Source of the DNA: Alphaproteobacteria bacterium
Lineage (GTDB): Bacteria; Pseudomonadota; Alphaproteobacteria; JABAAW01
Assembly (NCBI GenBank): GCA_014238625.1
Contig: JABAAS010000009.1
Location: 1 to 17,962, forward strand
Reading direction: 5' to 3'
Length of the DNA: 17,962 nucleotides
In this document: positions 6,929 through 14,310 of the stretch, piece after piece
Layout of the letters: the number at the start of each line of letters is the position of its first letter
Numbering within the stretch: position 1 is the first letter of the stretch
Translations under genes and position numbers: made by a program
The notes under the pieces: generated by a model
Databases searched by the model: none
Seen by the model: only the letters and a program-made list of their open reading frames with translations
What the model was told of the DNA's origin: nothing

Positions 6929-7423
6929 ATGCCTTGCTTCCGTAAACTTCGCCACTCGTCGCATAGCCCAGAGTTGCTGCTCGATATAGTATTAGATGTC
7001 GAGCAATACCCGCAGTTTCTGCCTTGGTGTCTCAACGCTGAGGTGCGAATGCGTAAGGAGAATTCCCTAATAGGCGAGCTGTGCGTCGGATACGGATTGC
7101 TCAAGCGTTCTTTCTCTAGCAGAGTGAGTTTCGATAGGAGGAAGGGTCTCGTCAAAATGCAAGCCGAAAACGACTTGTTCACCCATTTCGAGAGTCGTTG
7201 GCACATAACGCACGGTGAAAAAACAGGTGAGGCTAATGCAACGCTCGTCGACTTCTTCATAGATTTTCAGCTACGCGCTCTGCCGTTAAAGTTTGTTTTC
7301 GAGAACCTCTTTTGCCAAGCAGCAGAACGCATGGTAGAGGCTTTTGAACAGCGCGCAAACAGCATCACACCCACTGCAAGTCCAGCTCTCGCCAACGTCA
7401 GCGTCGTGCGGCTAGGGCGTTAG
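6929..7423 (+). CDS. Coq10/RatA-like START (SRPBCC) domain protein, ubiquinone-binding
   Basis: Small single-domain protein of the polyketide-cyclase/START superfamily, in the branch shared by mitochondrial Coq10 and bacterial RatA. Family members bind ubiquinone and support respiratory electron transfer. The RatA name comes from a reported effect on ribosome association in E. coli. Diagnostic segments are HSPELLLDIVLDVEQYPQFL (residues 11-30), PWCLNAEVR, the central Gly/Phe strand RSFSSRVSFDRR, and the C-terminal helix FCQAAERMVEAFEQRA. The 164-aa length is slightly above the usual 145-155 because of a C-terminal tail. The position just after lipA, with ubiA about 2.4 kb away, favours the quinone-related role. 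No clear Shine-Dalgarno precedes the ATG. The stop TAG (7421-7423) overlaps the convergent gshA stop codon. Confidence 0.88.
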   Translation: MPCFRKLRHSSHSPELLLDIVLDVEQYPQFLPWCLNAEVRMRKENSLIGELCVGYGLLKRSFSSRVSFDRRKGLVKMQAENDLFTHFESRWHITHGEKTGEANATLVDFFIDFQLRALPLKFVFENLFCQAAERMVEAFEQRANSITPTASPALANVSVVRLGR

Positions 7424-8805
7424 TAGGCGCAGTGGTCGTATAGATTCTGCCAATCTTGTAAGCTTTGCGGTTGTGGGAATATAGCTAGCAAACGCTCCGC
7501 TGGCGTGCGTTGTTCCGAGACGATTTGCTCTAGCGGTTCTAGAAATTGTCTCTCGTCTGCTATGGCGAGTTGCTCGCTGCGGTGTTTGAGACCAACCCGC
7601 GCGATGCTAAGCATATCATCCGCTATCTCATTTACTGTACGTCCAGCACAGCGCGCTTGCAATCCTAAACGAGGCACAAGACGATGGGCTGCAACAAGAG
7701 TTTCTTCTTCCCGAGATTCAGAGGCTAGCTCGAATGCAAGTTGCAAGCTCTGTTCTTGCGCTTGTTTGTCGTAGAGCAAGCCAGCCCATAAAGCTGGTAA
7801 GGCGCATAGCATCGCAGAATCTCCACTATCCGCTCCGCGCATTTCAATAACACGCTTTAGTCGCGCCTCGGGAAAAATCATGCGAAGATGACTCTCCCAA
7901 TCCTCTAAACGCGCTCTGCCGTACGCCTCACGCAAGGCAACCCCAGAATCTCCATCTAGGTAGTCAGCAAAGCTGTAGCTCGAGGTGTCTATATACTTGC
8001 CTGCGCGGACAATACAATAGAGTGGAATGTTCAGAGCATAGTCACGCCAGCTCGAAAAACCAAAGTCTTCTCCAAAAACAAACAAAGGAAGCCCGCAACG
8101 CTGCGGGTCCGTATCAAGCCAGTAACGAGCTCGGTTCGAAAGAAAACCGTTAGCCTTACCCTCGCAGTAAGGGGAGTGAGCAAAAAGTGCCGTTACTATC
8201 GGCTGTAAAGCTGTAGCTATGCGCATCTTTGAAACCATGTCCGACTCATCTACAAAATCTACATTCGCTTGCACCGTAGCCGTTCGTCCCATCATAGAAA
8301 CTCCTAGCTTGCCTTTTCTAAGCATATGGCTACGCATGATGTGATAGCGTTTCTTCGGCATCCACGGTAGCTCATCTTCCTTTTCACGCGCACGCGCTCC
8401 TATCGCGCACATACCAAGAGAGTGTCGTTCCAGCAAAGGGCGTAAGATAGAAAGATGGTCTTTTAGCTCCTTACAGATGTCGTGAACCGACTGCAAAGGC
8501 GCTCCAGCAAACTCTAGTTGACCAGCTGGCTCCAGAGAGATCGCGTTATGTGATCTCGGTAAGCTGATGCCAATCGGAAAGCCATCTTCTATTTGCATCT
8601 CGCCTAGTGTCGAGCCCTGCAAGTCTTTTAAAAGGTCTAGCAATAACTCGCGGATCGATTCGTAGCTAGGCGGTGCTAGGTCGAGCCGATGATAAAGGAG
8701 CTTCTCATGCTCGGCACCTATGCGTAAGCGGGAGGTAGAGCCTTGAGAAAACCAAGAGGTCAAATAGTCTCGATCCGGAATCTCTATATTGCTTGTATCA
8801 GACAT
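7420..8805 (-). CDS. gshA: Glutamate--cysteine ligase (plant/alphaproteobacterial type)
   Basis: Catalyses ATP-dependent gamma-glutamylcysteine formation, the first and usually rate-limiting step of glutathione synthesis. The 461-aa sequence matches the GCS2 class found in plants and alphaproteobacteria rather than the E. coli type. Segments in order are IGAEHEKLLY (residues 29-38), SLEPAGQLEFAGAPL (90-104), PWMPKKRYHIM (137-147), GRTATVQANVDFVDESDM (163-180), ALFAHSPYCEGKANGFLS (206-223) and EMRGADSGD (331-339). A GAGG sequence (CCTC on the plus strand, 8811-8814) lies 5 nt before the ATG and fixes the start. It is the second gene of a minus-strand operon with rsmE, 53 nt apart, an arrangement seen in many alphaproteobacteria. 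The gene ends convergently on the Coq10-like gene with no space for a terminator. Confidence 0.95.
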   Translation of the reverse strand: MSDTSNIEIPDRDYLTSWFSQGSTSRLRIGAEHEKLLYHRLDLAPPSYESIRELLLDLLKDLQGSTLGEMQIEDGFPIGISLPRSHNAISLEPAGQLEFAGAPLQSVHDICKELKDHLSILRPLLERHSLGMCAIGARAREKEDELPWMPKKRYHIMRSHMLRKGKLGVSMMGRTATVQANVDFVDESDMVSKMRIATALQPIVTALFAHSPYCEGKANGFLSNRARYWLDTDPQRCGLPLFVFGEDFGFSSWRDYALNIPLYCIVRAGKYIDTSSYSFADYLDGDSGVALREAYGRARLEDWESHLRMIFPEARLKRVIEMRGADSGDSAMLCALPALWAGLLYDKQAQEQSLQLAFELASESREEETLVAAHRLVPRLGLQARCAGRTVNEIADDMLSIARVGLKHRSEQLAIADERQFLEPLEQIVSEQRTPAERLLAIFPQPQSLQDWQNLYDHCAY

Positions 8806-8858
8806 ACTACCTCACCAATGTGTCTATTGCGTTAAACTAAGCTAGGCTCGATAATCGC

Positions 8859-9680
8859 TCAATAAGCTCCTTGTCGATCGCACGACAAGGAGTTAGCAAA
8901 AGATTTACCAGCAAATAATTGCCAGCATGCCAGTATAGCCAAAGCCGCAGTCTCGCAGCGTAAAACTCGCCTACCCAGAGAAATAGGCACAACCTGCGGG
9001 CAAGAGCGTAGCATAGCATGCTCTTGGGGCGAAAAACCTCCCTCAGGACCTATCAAAATCGCTACATCTTGCTCGATGTTATCACATTTCTTGGCGCAGA
9101 GAGACATCGCTTGCGGTAGCTCATGCCTAGCACCTTGCTCAGCACAAAAAAGTACTATCCTCTCTTGCTCGAAAATCTCCGCCTGCAAACTTTGCTCTTC
9201 GTCAATCATAGGGCAGCAGAGGCGCTGGCTCTGTTCAACAGCAGAGATTACTACACGCTGCGCGCGCTCGCGCGAGAAACGCGCTGTGCTATAGGAACTA
9301 CGATAGGGAAAAAGCCTCGATACGCCAAGCTCAACAGAGGCGGTTAAAAGTAACGACATCCTATGCGGGCGAATCGGCGAGAAATATAGGTGAACTCCGT
9401 TCCTTTCGTACGCTCCATCGCTGGCAGAGCGTACGCGTTCTTGGCATATCGCCTCGCCAGAGTTATGACGCCAACTTGCAATCTCGGCTAGCCACTCCCC
9501 ATGCTGCTCGTTGAAAAGCAGTAGACGCTCTCCAGACTGAATGCGCAAAACGTCGCGAGCATGGCTCGTCGCAGCAGCTGATAAGCTAACCCTATGGTCT
9601 CGCTCTAAAAGACCAGGTTGCCAAAATCTGGTGCTACGAGGTTTAATTGTGCCAGAATCCTTCATATAATATGATGGCAT
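8859..9680 (-). CDS. rsmE: 16S rRNA (uracil-1498-N3)-methyltransferase RsmE
   Basis: SPOUT-class methyltransferase that makes m3U1498 in the decoding centre of 16S rRNA using S-adenosylmethionine. The 273-aa product has an N-terminal PUA-like part (HARDVLRIQSGERLLLFN, residues 40-57), a typical middle segment (VEQSQRLCCP, 148-157), and the C-terminal trefoil-knot SAM site with ILIGPEGGFSPQE (208-220) and SLGRRVLRCETAALA (234-248). It is some 25 residues longer than common homologues, mostly at the N-terminus. Met6 (codon ending at 9665) is an alternative start, but only the first ATG has a partial Shine-Dalgarno (GAAGAG) upstream. It is the promoter-proximal gene of the rsmE-gshA operon and is divergent from ubiA, so 9681-9814 must carry promoters for both directions. 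Confidence 0.94.
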   Translation of the reverse strand: MPSYYMKDSGTIKPRSTRFWQPGLLERDHRVSLSAAATSHARDVLRIQSGERLLLFNEQHGEWLAEIASWRHNSGEAICQERVRSASDGAYERNGVHLYFSPIRPHRMSLLLTASVELGVSRLFPYRSSYSTARFSRERAQRVVISAVEQSQRLCCPMIDEEQSLQAEIFEQERIVLFCAEQGARHELPQAMSLCAKKCDNIEQDVAILIGPEGGFSPQEHAMLRSCPQVVPISLGRRVLRCETAALAILACWQLFAGKSFANSLSCDRQGAY

Positions 9681-9792
9681 AAAAGAATCTCTTCGTCATC
9701 ATACCTTGTATCATACTTTTGCCTTCACACTTTGCACCATAGCTAAAAGCTGTCGTGAAAATATGCTCTCCATTAGTAAGCTATACTAGATA

Positions 9793-9817
9793 GGGGAGGC
9801 AAGATAATGTAAAAATG
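9793..9817 (+). promoter_or_regulatory. Shine-Dalgarno with ATG-TAA minimal reading frame just before ubiA
   Basis: GGGGAGG at 9793-9799 is a strong ribosome-binding site. At the ideal distance (7 nt) stands ATG 9807-9809, followed at once by the stop TAA 9810-9812. The ubiA ATG comes two bases later at 9815, 15 nt from the Shine-Dalgarno. Initiation at the first ATG would yield only formyl-Met-stop, possibly feeding re-initiation at 9815. Confidence 0.55.
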
Positions 9818-10801
9818 CGAAAGATTAGAATCCTTATGAGCTTTTTTCTTCCAAGTAGCAAGAGCCTCGAAGCTTACCTAAAGCTAGGTCGCTTTCATAG
9901 CTTGACCGGTGCAGGGTATTTGCTAATACCCTGTTGGTGGGGGCTACTCTTGGCAATCGCAGACAAAGCGGCGAGCGATCATGCCATTGGTAGCACCTTT
10001 GTTTTAACGAGCTTATTGCTGATGATGCTATTCGCGCTAGGTGCGATTTTTATGCGTGCTTGCGGCTGTGCCTGGAACGATTTGCTCGATCGGAAGATAG
10101 ACGCTCAGAGCCTGCGCACGCGCTCCAGACCCTTGGCTTCTGGCGTTTTGTCCGCGCAGCAGGCTGGCAAGTTTATTATGCTCTTGCTTGTCGCAAGCGC
10201 ATTAATTTTGCTGTGCGTTATAGCTCTCGCACCAAATCTTTTGTTGCCTATTTTGCTCCTCGCTGTCGTTCCTTTCGCTATGCTTTATCCACTCGCAAAG
10301 CGAATAACTTACTTCCCGCAAGTCGTCTTGGGTTGCGTCTTCAATTGGGGTGTGTTATGCGGTTTTGTCGCTCTGCGCGGAGAAGTGACTCTTGGCGCAG
10401 GGCTTCTGTTTGCCGCAGCCGTTTGTTGGACTATCGTCTATGATACGATATACGCCTTTCAAGATTTAGACGATGATAAACGCACAGGAATGAAGTCCTT
10501 GACCTTTCTTTTGCCCAGTAGCTCTGCTAAAAAAATATTGTCTTTTTTATACTGGATATTTCTCACTATGACTGCGCTATCCATATATATTGTAGCTGGG
10601 CGAGATAGCCAGCAGCAGCTTAATGTTAGTATTATCCTAACTTTGGGCTCTATCTATTTAATAGTGTGGGTTTGGTTTCTATACGATATTAGACGACTCA
10701 ACTTTGCACAAGCTGGCGGATGTATGAAGTTCTTCAAGCGCGAGTTGTGGCGAGGGGGAGGGGGAGTGTTATGCGCATTGCTAGCAGCTGGGTTTTTGTA
10801 G
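9815..10801 (+). CDS. ubiA: 4-hydroxybenzoate polyprenyltransferase
   Basis: Integral-membrane prenyltransferase that attaches the polyprenyl tail to 4-hydroxybenzoate in ubiquinone biosynthesis. The first Asp-rich motif, NDLLDRKIDAQ (residues 88-98), carries Asn88, Asp89, Asp92 and Asp96, followed by RSRPLASG. The second is YDTIYAFQDLDDDKRTGMKS (209-228). Multiple hydrophobic helices, about eight or nine, fill the 328 residues. The order divergent ubiA / rsmE-gshA is common in alphaproteobacteria. Met8 (ATG at 9836) is a second possible start. Neither start has a well-spaced Shine-Dalgarno, since the strong one at 9793 is ideally placed for an ATG-TAA mini-frame instead. The C-terminus is Gly-rich, coded by a run of G. 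Function is well supported. Confidence 0.95.
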   Translation: MRKIRILMSFFLPSSKSLEAYLKLGRFHSLTGAGYLLIPCWWGLLLAIADKAASDHAIGSTFVLTSLLLMMLFALGAIFMRACGCAWNDLLDRKIDAQSLRTRSRPLASGVLSAQQAGKFIMLLLVASALILLCVIALAPNLLLPILLLAVVPFAMLYPLAKRITYFPQVVLGCVFNWGVLCGFVALRGEVTLGAGLLFAAAVCWTIVYDTIYAFQDLDDDKRTGMKSLTFLLPSSSAKKILSFLYWIFLTMTALSIYIVAGRDSQQQLNVSIILTLGSIYLIVWVWFLYDIRRLNFAQAGGCMKFFKRELWRGGGGVLCALLAAGFL

Positions 10802-10884
10802 CGCCAGACTACTCGTGGTAATGTCTTTGGTGATTGTGTTTATAGCTATTTAACTCCAGCAGTTTTTGTGCTAGAGTTAATAGT

Positions 10885-12060
10885 ATGTTCGACAAATTTT
10901 CTAAAGCACTCCGCCGTCTTTGCCATCTTTTGCGGTTGCGTATCTTCTCGCGCTCCCAACGCTCATACCTGATCGGAATCGGCTCTGGGCTATTGTTGCT
11001 TTCTTGCGCAGTCGCCTTGATGCAGCTGCTCGATAGTCATAATAGGAAAGAAAAAAAAGATGAACAGCCTCAAGTAATAATCTGGAAAAAAGATACCGTC
11101 GCTTCGGTCGAACGAGCAGGGCTGGAACAGCGGCCAGCGCGTGCAAAAGAATTGGGATTCGATCTCGCACGTGTCAACGAAGATGGACAAATAATGGTCG
11201 GCGGTTACGCTCCATCCCTATCACGACTCGTCTTGTTGCTCGATGGTGAGGTGCTCGGTGCAATGCTCGTCGACGACCGCGGCGAGTGGTTGTTCCTATC
11301 GCAACAACCATTCAAAGCAGGACAATATATGCTACGCCTAGAAACACAAATTGGCGAACAAGAAATAGTATATGGAATCGAAACTCTATTGGTTGTGATA
11401 CCAAAATTCTCGCAAGGAGAAGAACTTCCTCTGTTGGCAGTGTTGCCAAACGGTAGTGGAAAAGTAACGCGAATCTTATCACAACGTTTCTCAGGTGATA
11501 AAACCGCAACAGGAACAGACTTTATTATCGATACGCTCGACTACGCAGAAGGGGGGAGATTATCACTCTCGGGTAGGCTGCGCGGTGAAAAAGTCGAAAT
11601 GTTGGTATATCGAAACAATAAACTGGTCGCGCGGCGCGGATACAAAGGCAAAGGTGCCGTGCCAACCGATTGGCAAATATCAACTAACTTGCCAACTTCA
11701 GAAAAAGGACTATCCGGACAAGTGCTACGCATAGACCTCGTCGAAAATAATAGAGTCGTTCAGCGAAAAGCATTACCCATAACTTGGACGCCGCTCGTGC
11801 GGGAAGGCGAAGACGAATACTTCGTCGTAAGCACTGGCGCTAGTCTATGGCATATCGCTAGGCATATCTTCGGAACTGGAACTCTACACACATTCCTATA
11901 CGAGGCTAATAAAGCTCAAATCGAAAATCCAGACCTAATACGACCAGGACAAATACTATTTATTCCCAAAAAACCTGCCGACAAAGAACAGAAGCAAGCC
12001 AGAAAATTACGCAAAAAAGAAAAATTAAACGATGCTAAAGTCGAATCCAAAGCAGAGTAA
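10885..12060 (+). CDS. Membrane-anchored LysM-domain envelope protein
   Basis: Likely a periplasmic peptidoglycan-binding protein tethered to the inner membrane. The 391-aa sequence has a basic N-terminus, one hydrophobic segment at residues 28-48 (LIGIGSGLLLLSCAVALMQL), a charged linker, and two repeated beta-sandwich-like segments starting about 91 (FDLARVNEDGQIMVGGYAP) and 216 (DTLDYAEGGRLSLSGRLRG). A C-terminal LysM domain occupies about 322-372 (YFVVSTGASLWHIARHIFG, then IENPDLIRPGQILFIPKK), and the tail is Lys-rich. This matches a widespread alphaproteobacterial architecture of Ig-like/BON-like repeats plus LysM, whose exact role is not established. Being 25 nt upstream of fliQ and co-oriented, it may be co-transcribed with the flagellar export genes. 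The Shine-Dalgarno is weak (AGAG). Confidence 0.82.
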   Translation: MFDKFSKALRRLCHLLRLRIFSRSQRSYLIGIGSGLLLLSCAVALMQLLDSHNRKEKKDEQPQVIIWKKDTVASVERAGLEQRPARAKELGFDLARVNEDGQIMVGGYAPSLSRLVLLLDGEVLGAMLVDDRGEWLFLSQQPFKAGQYMLRLETQIGEQEIVYGIETLLVVIPKFSQGEELPLLAVLPNGSGKVTRILSQRFSGDKTATGTDFIIDTLDYAEGGRLSLSGRLRGEKVEMLVYRNNKLVARRGYKGKGAVPTDWQISTNLPTSEKGLSGQVLRIDLVENNRVVQRKALPITWTPLVREGEDEYFVVSTGASLWHIARHIFGTGTLHTFLYEANKAQIENPDLIRPGQILFIPKKPADKEQKQARKLRKKEKLNDAKVESKAE

Positions 12061-12085
12061 TATCAATTCTTGACGATGCTAAAAA

Positions 12086-12352
12086 ATGACAGAAGCAGAC
12101 CTATTACTATTTGCACGAGAAAGCATCTTTCTGCTACTAGAGATAAGTTTGCCTATCTTGCTGGTAAGTCTAGTGGTAGGTTTGTTGGTCGCCTTGTTCC
12201 AAGCCTTGACGCAAATCCAAGAAGTTACCTTGACCTTTGTTCCAAAGATCATCGCCGTGTTCCTCTCTATGCTTGTGTTAATGCCATTTATGATAAGACG
12301 CATATTCGACTTTATGCAAACGATAGCCGATCGTATCATTGCAATCGGTTAG
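12086..12352 (+). CDS. fliQ: Flagellar export apparatus protein FliQ
   Basis: Small inner-membrane component of the flagellar type III export gate, assembling with FliP and FliR into the FliP5Q4R1 channel. The 88-aa product has two TM helices (about 14-40 and 52-76) with the conserved linker ALTQIQEVTLTFVPKI between them, which distinguishes FliQ from other small membrane proteins. No good Shine-Dalgarno precedes the ATG, so it may rely on coupling with the LysM gene 25 nt upstream. It begins a fliQ-fliR-flhB block; fliP and flhA are not in the window. A longer reading frame in another phase overlaps this gene and fliR but has no coding signature. Confidence 0.95.
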   Translation: MTEADLLLFARESIFLLLEISLPILLVSLVVGLLVALFQALTQIQEVTLTFVPKIIAVFLSMLVLMPFMIRRIFDFMQTIADRIIAIG

Positions 12353-12376
12353 TTGCCCAGCATTTGAAACACAGCA

Positions 12377-13138
12377 ATGCTAGGCGAGTTGCTGCCGCAA
12401 GAAACTTGGCGTTTCTTCCTATTATTCGTGCGTATCTCTATAATGATTACGCTCTTCCCGAACATCGGGCAGATCTTCGTACTACCACGCATCCGCTTCG
12501 TGCTGTCTTTTTTCATTGTACTGATCTTGCTACCGGTCGTAGGTGGGGAGTTGCCTAATCAGCCTGCGAGTTTAGAGCGTCTATTTGTGATCATTATAAA
12601 CGAGGCATTGATCGGTGTGTTGATAGGGACGGTTGCGCGTTTTGCTTCTTCTGTTTTTATCTATGCGGGTTCTTTCTTTGCCTTGCTGATTGGTATGTCA
12701 AATGCGGCTCTGTTCAATCCTCTGCAGGCGCAACAGAGCGTTCTGCCTGCTATCTTCTTGGGACTTTTAGGGACAACTGCGCTTTTTGTAACCGATCTAC
12801 ATCATATGATTTTCCTTGCTCTTGCAGATAGTTACCGTCTTTTCGTGCCAGGCGACTTGCCTTTCCCAGCGGGAGATTTCTCGAAACTAGTGTTGGATAT
12901 CTTCAATAAGAGCTTCGTTTTAGGGTTCCAAATCGCTGCCCCTTTCTTCATAATATCAGTCTTGTTCTACGCTTTGATGGGGGTGTTGGCTAGGTTGATG
13001 CCGCAAATGCAAGTTTTTTTCATTGCGTTACCGTTACAACTACTGTTGGGGTTCTTGTTGTTGGCAGTAAGTTTGACCGTAATGGTTCGACTCTTTCTTG
13101 AGCACTTTCAGCAAGTGTTAATGCCGTTTATTGCATAA
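12377..13138 (+). CDS. fliR: Flagellar export apparatus protein FliR
   Basis: Integral-membrane protein of the flagellar type III export gate, which seeds the FliPQR spiral and contacts FlhB. The 253-aa sequence has five or six hydrophobic helices and the family landmarks PNIGQIFVLPRIRF (residues 28-41), IINEALIGVLIG (72-83), GMSNAALFNPLQAQQS (104-119), PFFIISVLFYALMGVLARLM and a C-terminal amphipathic region. The gene starts 24 nt after fliQ without an evident Shine-Dalgarno. Length is normal (about 250-265 aa). It works with FliQ and with FlhB encoded immediately downstream. Confidence 0.95.
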   Translation: MLGELLPQETWRFFLLFVRISIMITLFPNIGQIFVLPRIRFVLSFFIVLILLPVVGGELPNQPASLERLFVIIINEALIGVLIGTVARFASSVFIYAGSFFALLIGMSNAALFNPLQAQQSVLPAIFLGLLGTTALFVTDLHHMIFLALADSYRLFVPGDLPFPAGDFSKLVLDIFNKSFVLGFQIAAPFFIISVLFYALMGVLARLMPQMQVFFIALPLQLLLGFLLLAVSLTVMVRLFLEHFQQVLMPFIA

Positions 13139-13192
13139 TTTACATATACTCATAAGAGAACTAAATAATAAAATTATACTGAAAATATAGAT

Positions 13193-14272
13193 ATGGCTGA
13201 TGACGCGCAAAAGACAGAAGAACCGACTCCGAAACGATTAAGGGAGGCGAGAAGCGAAGGGCAAGTACCACTTTCGCGTGAGGTCAACCATTTCCTGCTG
13301 TTGACAGTCGCTACTATCGTAATCGCAGCCATTAGTATACCCACTGCAAGAGGTATTACTCAAAGAATAAAAAGTATCATGGAAAAAGCAGGGCAATTCG
13401 CAATCTCTGAAAAAGAAATCGGAGAGCTGCTAGAGCAATTGGTCAGAGAGCTCGGGGTAGTCCTGCTACTGCCAGCATTGGCTATCTTCGTAATCGCCAT
13501 CGCTGCCTCAGTCCTACAAGTAGGGCCGCTATTCTCTCCTAAAAGGTTACAGCCAAAGCTCAATAAAATATCGCCTCTATCAGGTTTCAAGCGACTCTTC
13601 TCGCTCGAGAGCATCGTCGAGTTTACTAAAGGTGTTATAAAGCTCGTGCTCGTCGGTGCCGTAGGTGGTATTTTCCTCATCGCTCAATTGCCTAATATCG
13701 AAGACTATATGATGACAAGCGTCAGCATACTATTGCCTCAAACTAGAAGTTTGCTGCTCGGTATGATGGTCTCAATTCTTGCCGTGCTGCTCGTAATCGC
13801 TATCACAGATGTCTTCTTTCAACGCGCTAGGCACAGAAAACGCCTGCGCATGACAAGGCAAGAAGTGCTCGACGAGTTCAAACAAATCGAAGGAGATCCA
13901 CAGATAAAAGCGCGCATCAGGCGGATACGCAGCGAAAGAGCTAGAATGCGAATATCGCAAGTCGTGCCAAGCGCAGATGTCGTGATTACTAATCCAACCC
14001 ATTATGCCGTAGCTCTCTCATACGACGACGAGCAGATGGAAGCGCCTAAAGTGCTCGCTAAAGGCGTCGATTATCTCGCAGAAGAAATAATGCGATTAGC
14101 GCGCGAGACTAATGTGCCGCTGGTCGCAAACCCGCCGCTCGCAAGAACGATCTATGCAGCTTGCGAGGTCGGTGAAGAAGTCTTGCCCGAGCATTATCAA
14201 GCCGTCGCAGAGGTGATTAGTTATGTATGGCGTCTAAAGGGGCGTAGCGCAGAAGGTGCGCAAGCCGCTTGA
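13193..14272 (+). CDS. flhB: Flagellar export switch protein FlhB
   Basis: FlhB controls the switch of the flagellar secretion system from rod/hook to filament substrates. The N-terminus EEPTPKRLREARSEGQVPLS is the family signature. Four TM segments span about residues 30-215, and the cytoplasmic domain holds the self-cleaving NPTH motif at 267-270, followed by YAVALSYD and APKVLAKGVDYLA. The catalytic Asn and the PTH residues are intact, so autocleavage should occur. The 359-aa length is typical. The 54-nt gap after fliR is AT-rich and lacks a clear promoter or Shine-Dalgarno. FlhB closes the flagellar block, and the next gene is on the opposite strand. Confidence 0.97.
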   Translation: MADDAQKTEEPTPKRLREARSEGQVPLSREVNHFLLLTVATIVIAAISIPTARGITQRIKSIMEKAGQFAISEKEIGELLEQLVRELGVVLLLPALAIFVIAIAASVLQVGPLFSPKRLQPKLNKISPLSGFKRLFSLESIVEFTKGVIKLVLVGAVGGIFLIAQLPNIEDYMMTSVSILLPQTRSLLLGMMVSILAVLLVIAITDVFFQRARHRKRLRMTRQEVLDEFKQIEGDPQIKARIRRIRSERARMRISQVVPSADVVITNPTHYAVALSYDDEQMEAPKVLAKGVDYLAEEIMRLARETNVPLVANPPLARTIYAACEVGEEVLPEHYQAVAEVISYVWRLKGRSAEGAQAA

Positions 14273-14310
14273 TTATAATATTAGCTTAGCCCCGAAGCTC
14301 TGTGGCTCTG

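Noticed and set aside
12070..12558. 162-codon open frame overlapping fliQ and fliR in another phase
   Set aside because: It covers the conserved FliQ and the FliR N-terminus out of frame and shows no family motif; FliQ and FliR are unmistakable.
14283..14299. AGCTT/AAGCT hairpin between flhB and the convergent hypothetical gene
   Set aside because: The stem is 5 bp with a 7-nt loop and no T-run; too weak to call a terminator.
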